From the NCBI GenBank assembly GCA_027475525.1, contig JAMWFC010000117.1, forward strand, positions 2,342,183 to 2,406,182: a stretch of 64,000 bases of DNA. Reading direction: 5' to 3'. The stretch is from Macrolepiota albuminosa. Its lineage: Eukaryota > Basidiomycota > Agaricomycetes > Agaricales > Agaricaceae. Of the stretch, positions 32,121-41,563 are shown one piece after another (the first letter of the stretch is position 1; the number at the start of each line of letters is the position of its first letter). The notes beneath the pieces were generated by a model. That model was not told the DNA's origin and made no database searches. It was given only the letters and a program-made list of their open reading frames with translations. The translations under genes were made by a program, and so were the position numbers.

Positions 32121-34557
32121 ATGAAGCTCACTGACAGAATAACTTCTCAAAGCCCATCAAAGCCTTTCTTCACCTTTGAATTCTTCCCCCCACGTACTGA
32201 TCAAGTACGTTACCTAAACCTATTCGAACCCGAGTCTGGTTCCGTGACGCATTTTCCCGCGTTTAGGGATTCGAGAACTTGGTTTCACGTATATCCCGAC
32301 TATGCGCACTTAATCCTCTTGCCATCAGTATCACATGGGGTGCCGGAGGCTCGACAAAAGAGCGAAGTCTTGAACTGGCTGGTCTAACGCAAGCAGAGTA
32401 TGGCGTGGACACGGTCCTTCAGGAGGCTCGACAAAAGAGCGAAGTCTTGAACTGGCTGGTCTAACGCAAGCAGAGTATGGCGTGGACACGGTCCTTCATT
32501 GACATGCACGAATATGGAACGTGGATCTGTAGATGACGCGCTTCGGGTGAGTCGGAGGCCTCGTCAATGTCGTGCACATCGGTAGAAATCGGCATCTAGG
32601 CAGCCAAGGCCAACAGGATAACTAACATTCTTGCATTGCGTGGAGGTATGCCTGTTTATCCTCTACGAAGCTAATCATCTCGTGACTATGGTCGACAGAT
32701 CCTCCCAGGGGAAAGGAAGAATGGATACCAATCGATCCGAACTTTCAACACGCCAGAGATCTTGTCAAATTCATTAGATCTTCTCCAGAATATTCCGAAC
32801 ACTTTTGCGTTGGTGTTGCAGGTCAGCTTACTACCCTTATAGAAACAGGGTTTTATTAGTTAATGCCCTCGTCAAGCATACCCGGACGGACATCCTGACA
32901 GTCACCTCGACCCGGATACCGAGCTCAACTATCTTAAAGAAAAAGTCGACGCAGGCGCAGATTTCATCGTCACTCAGCTTTTCTATGACGTTGACCGATT
33001 CTTGGAATGGGTGAAAATGGTTAGAGCAAAGGGTATCTTCCTATCAACCAGCGAAGCTTTCCATCTATGACTCTTACTGATAGGTATTACTGTCCCTGTC
33101 ATTCCTGGGATTATGCCGATCCAGACCTATTCATCCTTCCTTCGATTGGTTAAACTGTGCGGAATAAGAGTTCCACAGTATGTAATGGATGCTCTCGCAC
33201 CCATCAGTGTACGTTTCTTCCTGGTTCCAAGTACTAGTTCCTTTCATTCTCTTTCACAAAGCACGACGATCAACTCGTTAAGGACTATGGTATCGAGCTA
33301 GCCGCTGAGATGATTAATCGGATAACAGAACAGAATGTGGTCCCAGGATTTCACTTCTGTACTCTCAATCTTGAGAAGAGTGTCCAGCGTGTGCTAGAGA
33401 TCCTCGAATGGACAGGTACTACCCTACCCCTCCATAACAGACTCATTGCAGTACGTCCCACCCACCATTCCTACGACATGCATTGATCATCTCTATATAG
33501 GAAACCACCGGAAATGTCATTCACCCACCTCCCTGCATTGATGGGACCGAATTTATGGTGACGCCAATCACTGCAACAAGCACAGCGGCCATTGGGCTAG
33601 CCAATCTTCCTGCTTCTGAGACTGAAGCGGGTCGTGGCGAACTGAACAATGCCGCATCCTGGGATGAGTTTCCTAATGGCCGGTTCGGCGACTACAAAAG
33701 TCCTGCGTTCGGGGATCAGGATCACTGGGGAAATCCAGCTATGGTACGTTATATTTCGCCTTCTAACGACTGTCAATGACTATCTGCCAAACAGCGAAAC
33801 GACCAAGTCAGCCAATGGCGCCACCCTAAGACCCTCGACGATCTTACACAGCTGTTTGTTGACCACTTACATTCAAAGATCGCCACGACCCCATTTTCGC
33901 AGACGGCATTGTCTCCCGAGTCGTTATTGATTCTTAGGCATCTGGAAAAACTCACGAGACGAGGATGGTGGACGGTATGTTCACAGCCAGCAGTCGATAG
34001 CGCGAGTTCTGGTGATGAGGTGTTTGGTTGGGGACCAAGGTCCGGTTATGTATTCCAGAAAGGATTTGTCGAGTTCTTCTGCACTGCGGAGGATGTTGAC
34101 GCTATCGAACGTAGGGTAGCAGAAAGAGGTAAAGGATGGGTACATTGGTTTGCAGGCGATGTTAAGGTGCGTTAGTCCACAACTAAGACCAAGACACTAT
34201 TATTGAACAGCGATCAGGGAGAATGTCGAGGTAATGTTCCAGAAAATGCAAGAAATGCCGTAACATGGGGAGTGTTTCCTGGACAAGAGATAGTTCAGAC
34301 AACCATTATTGAGAAGGAGTCGTTCTTGTCTTGGACGGTTCGTCCTAATATATCATTTAAGAACCTAAGGACTGAACTTTGTTTTATAGGAAGAGGCATT
34401 TTCCATCTGGGCGGACTGGGCCTCCTTTTATCGTCCTGGGTCCCCGGAAAGGACATTGCTCGAGAGGGTGCGGAATGAGCGATGGCTGGTCAGCATCGTG
34501 CATCATGACTACAAAAACGTCGAGTCTTTGTGGACATTCTTATTCGACGAGCCTTGA
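32121..34557 (+). CDS. Methylenetetrahydrofolate reductase
   Basis: Starts ATG 32121 (MKLTDRITSQSPSKPFFTFE) and ends TGA 34555-34557 after WTFLFDEP. The N-terminal catalytic domain shows FEFFPPRT, NPLAISITWGAGGS, ANRITNILALRGD, DFIVTQLFYDVDRF, VIPGIMPIQTY and GFHFCTLNLEKS, the FAD- and folate-binding landmarks. The C-terminal regulatory half shows NVVTWGVFPGQEI-type residues (here AVTWGVFPGQE) and VHHDYKNVESLW. The enzyme makes 5-methyl-THF for methionine synthesis. Fungi often have two paralogs; I cannot say if this is the MET12 or MET13 type. A 77-bp duplication lies inside exon 2 (32345), and one T seems missing just after it (CAT TTG read as CATTG near 32499). Confidence 0.88.
32345..32498. 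repeat. 77-bp tandem duplication in an MTHFR exon
   Basis: Units at 32345 and 32422 in the exon reading GGSTKERSLELAGLTQAEYG. Two copies break the frame, one copy keeps it. Confidence 0.97.
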
Positions 34558-34676
34558 ATAAAGTAGATAAAAATCTTTGTAGTAGTGTGCGAGGGAATCT
34601 GTCATCGGGACCAAAATTTGAGGCGCAGTAAAACATCCAAGCAGGAGGACGTGAAGCAAGAGCAAGGGATCTGGCA

Positions 34677-35248
34677 TCAAGATTCCGAAGGCTCTTCTTC
34701 GAACTCTTCAGTATCCCCCTCGATAATTTCGTCGTTATCATCGGTTTCAACCCCACCATCCTCATCTAGGTCTTCCATGCTCGCGTCCAGGTCCGGTGCA
34801 GAGTCATTTTCCCCGTCATCTTCAGCGATTGAGGGAGCACCACCAGAACGACCAGATCCAGATTCTTCAGAATCTTCATCTGCCTAGTTACAAAGATGAA
34901 TGACCAGACTGTTCCAAAAAGGATAGCCATACATCATTTTTCTCCTCTTGTTGAGTAAGATTTCGACCGATGGGAACAAGGAAGGCGTATCCTCTGTTGT
35001 GTATACTCAGATTCTGCAGGAGGCTCAGTGTCAATTTAATGAGATGAAGAAATTACGCGTACAATATCTTCAAGTTCGTTCTCCTCATCACTCAAATCCT
35101 CCATTTCGCGCTGCAAATCACGTACTGCGTTGAGGTTGCCATAAACGCGACGATTTGACAGTGGCATGGGATGAGGTCGCGGGGGTTTGGGGAGGAGATG
35201 CGGAAACCTAAGCTGCCTTGGGAGAAGCGTTGGTGTAGCGACAGACAT
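34677..35248 (-). CDS. Probable anaphase-promoting complex subunit 15 (APC15)-like protein
   Basis: Three exons: start ATG 35246-35248 (MSVATPTLLPRQLRFPHLLP), a middle exon NLSIHNRGYAFLVPIGRNLT, and an acidic last exon (ADEDSEESGSGR to EEFEEEPSES) ending TGA 34677-34679. The first donor is best read as gtaatttc after DIVR, which keeps frame with the middle exon. The LVPIG motif followed by a long Asp/Glu tail is like animal APC15, which helps turn over checkpoint complexes on the APC/C. The central region (NAVRDLQREMEDLSDEENEL) is a short coiled coil. The match rests on two features only, so a different small acidic nuclear protein is possible. Confidence 0.5.
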
Positions 35249-35354
35249 TTCTGATGGGTTTTTTGCAGTGTTTTCAATTTGTTGCAGTGCGATAATGCAT
35301 TGTTCGTGACAAACTAGCCGTGGGATTCATGTGTTCATGACGTAATTACCAGTC

Positions 35355-35720
35355 GTGGGTACTCATGACACCTTCCAAAGAGCCACATTGGCATTCGACG
35401 CAGATCGAGAGCAGAGCGATTTCAAGGCCAGTTCCGTTGATTGGGCACTTAATATCCTGTCTCTGTTACCTCTTGTAGTGGTTTCTGTGTTCCGTGCCAT
35501 TGAACACGTCCGAAGGTCGAACCCGAGCATGCCGTTTTTCTGGTGGACATATCTTTACAGAGCTTTGCTGCATGCCTACCTATTCTCCTTCCTTGCGATC
35601 CCTTCCCATGCCACACTAGGCAACCGATTGTTGGAGATCTGCCTCGAGGCAGACCAGACTGATACCTGGGCATTATCATGGATTCCCTTCTTCGAACACA
35701 GATTCTCTCAGCTACCTTAG
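35355..35720 (+). pseudogene. Gene fragment with membrane-like segments, partly repeated nearby
   Basis: An open frame of about 121 codons without a usable upstream ATG. Its 3' half (ALLHAYLFSFLAIPSHATLGNR) is echoed with stops at about 35710-35800 and again near 36690-36790. The pattern suggests a broken gene or element that was copied in pieces. Product unknown. Confidence 0.35.
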
Positions 35721-36102
35721 GCCTTCCGATTTTTGGAGATCTACCTCGAAGCAGACCAGACTGACACTTTGGCATTTTCACCTTCACACACAAGTTATCT
35801 CCGCTACATTAGGTTCCCAGGCCATATTGTAGCGGCTTGGTTCCACGCTATGGAAATGACTGGCAGTTACCAAGAGCCTCCTCCACTCTGAGTAATGGGT
35901 TACAGGATAGTAACGCCCTTTGTAAGGCACAGGTAATTCAAGTGGCTCGTCGAAGTGCGATTATGACGTCTTCCATCTGTTTCAAAATGTTAAATATGGT
36001 GAACATGGCCATGTAGTGATGCACACTGATGGCCCGGCGGGGTATGTAGTGGCCCGCTACTTATGGAAATGACTAGAGCCGGAGTAACGGGTCACAGTAT
36101 CA

Positions 36103-36256
36103 GTAACGCTCTTTGTTCTAAAAATTTTTGACATGTCCCATTTTAGGCGAGAGATATTATATATATCAGGCAGCCGATTGTAACGCTCTTTGTTCTAAAA
36201 ATTTTTGACATGTCCCATTTTAGGCGAGAGATATTATATATATCAGGCAGCCGATT
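36103..36256. repeat. 77-bp tandem duplication in the repeat island
   Basis: Units at 36103 and 36180, identical. Confidence 0.95.
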
Positions 36257-36299
36257 CTAGAGATTCCTCGAGGACCGGACTGATATCCCTTGGGTTCTC

Positions 36300-37283
36300 T
36301 TTCACAAGGCAGCCTATTCTCGGAGACACGCCAAGAGCCTGGGTTTCATGGACTTCTTTTTTCTTCCATCTGTTTACATCGTCAGTTTGTTGGGAAAAAA
36401 CATGCTTCTATACTGTACTGAATGGTCATTCTACCAACGGCGCAGCGGCAAATGCCAGTGGAAACTCCAGGCCATAGAAATGACAATTGGATGAATGGGG
36501 ATCACTCAGAAGTAGATAAGTTCTGAATCTTCTTGAACAGCTTCTGTGTTTCAATTTCATCGCTCATTGCGCAACCAACCTGACTAAATTGCAAACAAGA
36601 GGAAAGACAACGAATGGTGTGTTATGATTCTTCCCTTCCTCTTCTTTCATCCACATCGTTAAGCAGGGTAAACCTGACCAATTAACAATGGACATATCTT
36701 TACAGAGCTTTGCTGCATGCCTACCTATGCTTCTTCCTTGAGTTCCCTTTGCAGGCCACATTCGGCAACCGATGTTATACATATCAGGCAGTGATTTTTA
36801 GAGATCCGCAGATATCGCAGAATTTCATGGATTTCTTTCACACAAAGTGTCTTCACCACTCTTATAAGTCTTGAGAAGGCAGCCTATTCTCGGAGACGCG
36901 CCACGAGGCTAGATTTCCTGGACTTTTTTCTATCTATCTATCGGGCCCACTACATAATTGTCTCCATCGTCAGTTTGTTGGGAAAAAACATGCATCTATA
37001 CTATACTGAATGTCATTTGACCAACGGCACAACGGCAAATTCCAGTGGAAACTCCAGACCATAAAAATGACATAAATAGATGAATGGGGGGGGATCACTC
37101 GGAAGTAGATAAGTTCAGAATCTTCTTAAACAGCTCCTGTGTTTCAATTTCATCGCTCATTGAAGAACCTACCTGACTAAATTACAAACAAGAGGAAAGA
37201 CAACGAATGGTGTGTTATGATTCTTCCCTTCCTCTTCTTTCATCCACATCGTTAAGCAGGGTAAACCTGACCAATTAACAATG
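36300..37283. repeat. Diverged tandem segmental duplication, period about 590 bp
   Basis: Segment 36300-36690 recurs at about 36870-37283. Marker gtcagtttgttgggaaaaaa lies at 36381 and 36969 (offset 588), and ggaaagacaacgaatggtgt at 36601 and 37194 (offset 593). Parts are identical and parts differ by about 10 percent, with small indels. The two copies continue into different sequence after taacaatgg. Confidence 0.9.
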
Positions 37284-37689
37284 GTGTCTGCCTCCGAAGA
37301 CCCAAAGAAAGATTCTTCCCAAGGTGTTAGAGGCCCGAGGCTAACTGCAAAGTCATCCCTGCCACAAGGACATGGAGCTCGTCAGGTTAGTTACCATATT
37401 GCTCAGTCTAAAAGAGAGTCAGAGCGTCATCATATTCATGTCATTTTCTTCACCACATTAGATGAAGGGAATATAGCAATGTCCTTAACCGTGCCGTGTC
37501 ATTGCCATTCCTTCCCAAAGACCTATTGTTGTCAATGACCAGTACCACTGCAGTTGGTTATTGAATGGAATATCAGATAGTCTGTCCAATTGAATTGAAT
37601 TGAACCTACCTTGTACATCGCTTCACTGCAATGGCCAGACATTACACAATGAAGAACGGTGCACGTATCCCAACTTTTATTAATCCCCA

Positions 37690-38605
37690 ATGTAATCCTC
37701 ACGATTACTACTTACAGTATATCCGCCATCTGCTTCCGTTCCTTTCTTACATCCGAGTTCCGATTCCGTTCCTTTTATACCCGTCCTTCCGATTCCGGAG
37801 GACATTCCTTTTTTCTTTTCTGATTTTACGATCTGGTCTACGTACGTACGACTGCTGTCTCGCTCGAGAATATAGCGAGGTCCTATTGTCTGGTTGGGTT
37901 CATTGTTCCTGCCACCGGTAGCTTTTCCCCGTGGGGGGTTTTTGACGCACCCGGGGGGAGCAGTTTCTTTTGCAAACTGTACTAACTAGTATTTCTTCTT
38001 CTTACCGGCGACTGTTGTTTTTTTGGGGAGGGGAGGGGTGTAATTCTCACGATTACTACTTACAGTATATCCGCCATTTGCTTCCGTTCCTTTCTTACAT
38101 CCGAGTTCCGATTCCGTTCCTTTTATACCCGTCCTTCCGATTCCGGAGGACATTCCTTTTTTCTTTTCTGATTCTACGATCTGGTCTACGTACGTACATC
38201 GCGAAACTATAATAAACTTTTTCTACCTAGAGAGTAATCGCTGAGATGATTCTTTGTATGTAAGTTAGTTAAAAACAGCCCACCTAGAGAGCAATCGTTG
38301 AGATGGTTGTCTCAGCGGGTCTGAGTCTCAGATTGCTCTCTCGGTGGGGAATCACGTGTTTCGCGCGGCTCATAGCCCTCATTGGCCTCGTGAAATCGGG
38401 GATTTAACCCGATATATCCGCCATTTGCTTCCGTTCCTTTCTTACATCCGAGTTCCGATTCCGTTCCTTTTATACCCGTCCTTCCGATTCCGGAGGACAT
38501 TCCTTTTTTCTTTTCTGATTCTACGATCTGGTCTACGTACGTACGACTGCTGCCTCGCTCGAGAATATAGCGAGGTCCTATTGTCTGGTTGGGTTCATTG
38601 TTCTT
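37690..38605. repeat. Three dispersed copies of a 165-bp or longer segment
   Basis: The segment with atatccgccatctgcttccg and ttccgattccggaggacatt occurs at about 37690-37910, 38040-38200 and 38408-38605. Copies 1 and 3 also share the following part up to gtctggttgggttcattgtt. Copy 2 leaves the shared sequence after gtctacgtacgtac. All copies are in the same orientation and nearly identical. No coding content is recognised. Confidence 0.9.
38279..38348. repeat. Imperfect stem-loop
   Basis: cccacctagagagcaatc at the left pairs with gattgctctctcggtggg at the right, arms of about 23-27 bp around a 20-bp loop that has its own gagac/gtctc pairs. A related half-copy (cctagagagtaatcgctgag) lies at 38226. 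Confidence 0.75.
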
Positions 38606-38797
38606 AGTGAGGACACCGTCCTACACCCAAGTTTCAATCATTCAAAGTCTTGCAACGGATGTTCAAGCGCACAGGCTTAGTGCATTAAAAATAACGCAAC
38701 TTCTGCACCCTGTGAGATGGGCGTTGCAGATGCGAGGAGTGCGGGGAATGTCAATGATCTCATCTGATCTGGAGACAGTAATGTATGCGTATGCGTA

Positions 38798-39207
38798 ACG
38801 GTAGGCCCCGGGAAGCTCCCGAGAAACTTTGTCCAGAAATTTCCCACATCTCGGCCTCAAATCCGCAATAACGGACAACCATATGCAAAACATATGTCTT
38901 AAAAAGGAAATTCTCATTTTTTTCTTGTTTTTTTACTGAGGCGAGGATTATTGGGCCAACGGTGCAATTTTTTTGTGCTCTCACACATGTAACAAGTTCA
39001 TACGTAAATTTACATTGAGAACCTGTCATACACCTCAATTAAAGGACTTAGATTGCCTTGAATGCTCGTCAAAATCTCAAAAGTTTCATCCGGCTGAGCC
39101 TCAAATCCGCAAGTTGGGACTGAGATCTGGTCAAAATTACTCTCAAATCCGCTATTTCACGGACAAGGTTTCTCGGGAGCTTCTCGGGGCCTGTAACGGT
39201 CTCTGTT
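38798..39207. mobile_element. MITE-like segment with inverted ends
   Basis: The left end (ggccccgggaagctcccgag then aaactttgtcc) is matched in reverse by the right end (ggacaaggtttctcgggagc then ttctcggggcc), about 35 bp with a few mismatches, spaced about 400 bp apart. A short motif ctcaaatccgc occurs once inside the left end and twice near the right end. No transposase is present. Target-site duplication was not established. Confidence 0.55.
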
Positions 39208-39723
39208 TACTTACATAATAGATTTTAGCAAGCAGACTGGAATATGCCGAAGAAGATGACAGCGTACTTAAATGAAAAAGATGTTTGACAATTGCCAAAT
39301 GGGGTATATAATGCGAACACGTCTACTCAGTTTCGCACACCTGGTGCTGTGCGCTTAGTCAAAGTCCACACCCTGAGATTTTTCTCTTGCCAAAATGCAT
39401 TTTTCATGAAAGGAACAAAACCTCAAGACATACTTTCAAAATTCTCCAAATTGACGGAGATAGATTTTTTTGTTCGACTCCAATTTGGCCACCTACCATA
39501 TATGGTAAAAAGAGGTCCTACCATATATAGTAATCCATATATCGAGCGACTCTTTGAAATCCTTCTATGTGATGTATACCGTGCTGAACTGAATTTTCGA
39601 GCTTGAATTTGTACTTCCTTTGCTCCCAGACCCTCTGTATGTCTCCTTTTTATCCGATGTTCTCATTTTCAGATGGTTGAAATGGATACCAATTCTACCC
39701 CAGTCCAGGCCGTACATTCTTCA

Positions 39724-39919
39724 TTACAGCTATTTTCATAACGATAGACCCCTTCGACTTTGGCTTCTTGTTTAGTTGTTTGGCTGCAACTGATCTAAAA
39801 TCACATTACCTAATATACATGAGTGCAGATGCGGCAAGCCCGGCAGAGGCTAATGTCAGCCAAACAACTAAACAAGGAGCCAAGGTCAAAGGGGTCTATC
39901 GTTATGAAAATAGCTGTAA
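39724..39919. mobile_element. Foldback element with 63-bp inverted arms
   Basis: Arms 39724-39786 and 39857-39919 are inverted copies with 60 of 63 matches; all three differences are transitions. The spacer is 70 bp. The element encodes nothing recognisable and should fold into a long hairpin when single stranded or transcribed. Confidence 0.85.
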
Positions 39920-40801
39920 AACCAAGCCAACGATATTCATGATCTTAATCAGACTTTATCCAAAACATTCTTTTTTGGCTCATCCTTCACAAGCACGAGC
40001 CGCCGCAGTCTTGAGAGCCTTCCGACATATCATGTAGGTAGGAAATGGTGTCAGATGTATTAAATTCAATTTACAATATCTACCAACAAATCAGTGTATT
40101 GCTAGGGCCTGACCTTGCCATGAAATTTTTTTCACCCACCAATTTGGCCACTGTACAAAAGTAGCGCTGGCTAAGTGCATAGAACCATACTCAGTTCCGG
40201 CATACGGATCCCACGTACTGATCAGAAACAGGTAAGGTATTTGACATCAACTTGGAAATACTATTCGTGATGTTCCTATCCATGGTGCTGCGAGTCCACT
40301 ATAGCTCGTGATTGGAATGGGTGTTTGGTGAAGGTGACGTCGCTGATGCAATTCTTGATATCTATGCCTTCAAGCTACTCAAAGTATGCATGTATCGATC
40401 TGCAGTGGTATTCCGTGGGCTGCCGTGCCGGTTCAAGCCACGTCGAAGTCGATATTCCTGCAATGATAGTCAATTGGTAATTCAACGCTTATTGTGTCAG
40501 TATTCAAGCTCAAGGCCTACAGCATAAAGCCTCAGATTTCGAGGAATGTTTAAATTTTCTTAAGCATTCGCGTGTCGGTGAATTCGAGGTGAAAGGTACT
40601 AAAAATTGTTTTGTGGAATTCCATCGAATTCTGCGGGCGTCGAAATCTCACGATTTGCGCTGTGGAATTCACTGGTAGGGCTCCGCAGCGTAACCGTAAA
40701 TCACGGGGTACACGGACGTTTTGCACGGGTAACTGTACCATATCGTCCAACCTTTTTATCTGACTTTTATGGCCGTATTCATTACAGCTGTAAGAAGCAA
40801 G

Positions 40802-40819
40802 ACGGCCGTCGACGGCCGT
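40802..40819. repeat. Perfect 18-bp palindrome
   Basis: acggccgtcgacggccgt equals its own reverse complement and centres on a SalI-like gtcgac. It is followed by tatatacggtatcg. It could be a dimeric protein site, but nothing nearby supports a role. Confidence 0.6.
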
Positions 40820-41409
40820 ATATACGGTATCGTGCCCTGGCGGTCAGATAAATGGAGTAACGACGCTCGCTCGTCCTCTTCCTCGCCGAAGAGCGACATG
40901 AGGAAGGTTAAAAGAGTCTTTCAGTACTTAACGTGGAACATGAGGCACGAATTCTAGGACCATTGCAAGTTTTGACATTCACAGGTGAGTTGATGTGAAA
41001 CGTGAGCCAGAAGATTGGTAACGATACATTGAATGAAGGTAATTATTCGCAAATTTGACAGATCGATGAACATCGCTATATGTAAGATCTCAGTGCACAG
41101 TTTTACACGTCCTAAAATATATACACACGTTGATGTGTCTCTGCAGCGACAGGATCATCCATCACCAGAGGTACCGACCACAGGAACATAAATTGAAATT
41201 GAGGGTACGCTCTTAGAATTATGCATATGTACTGCCCAACAGATTGTTTGCCCACTCTAAACAAAAGCATTGAACCTGAAGTGGGCGATATTCAATATTT
41301 GAATATACCGTATATCATGGATTCTTTTGATAAATATTTGGGCATGCATGTAATGAATGACTAATCTACTCCAAGTCGAGATTTGAGTCTAAATGTGGAT
41401 AAAAGAAGG

Positions 41410-41563
41410 CACGGTGTAGATTGACCGTAGATGAGATAGGCACAGTCCTATCAATATCAATGGAGCGGATCCATATCCACCGTCGTCACGGTGTAGATTG
41501 ACCGTAGATGAGATAGGCACAGTCCTATCAATATCAATGGAGCGGATCCATATCCACCGTCGT
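41410..41563. repeat. 77-bp tandem duplication at the creC 3' end
   Basis: Units at 41410 and 41487; each includes the stop codon region of the creC-like gene. Confidence 0.97.

Larger units (their letters stand above)
35249..41533. other. Repeat island without supported genes
   Basis: About 6.3 kb between the APC15-like gene and creC. It contains tandem segmental copies (36.1-37.3 kb), three copies of a 165-bp segment (37.7-38.6 kb), a stem-loop (38279-38348), an inverted pair (38.8-39.2 kb), a foldback element (39724-39919) and an 18-bp palindrome (40802). One open frame, 35355-35720, has two hydrophobic stretches (LNILSLLPLVVVSVF, YLFSFLAI) but no ATG at its start, and parts of it recur in decayed form nearby. 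I take it as a gene fragment of unknown origin. The rest shows no family resemblance. Confidence 0.6.

Noticed and set aside
37631..38607. Frames reading PFLSYIRVPIPFLLYPSFRF repeated three times
   Set aside because: They exist only because the 165-bp module repeats; the composition is that of TTCC-rich DNA.
39292..39606. 104-residue plus-strand frame in the repeat island
   Set aside because: No recognised motif, AT-rich, not linked to other exons; could not be supported.
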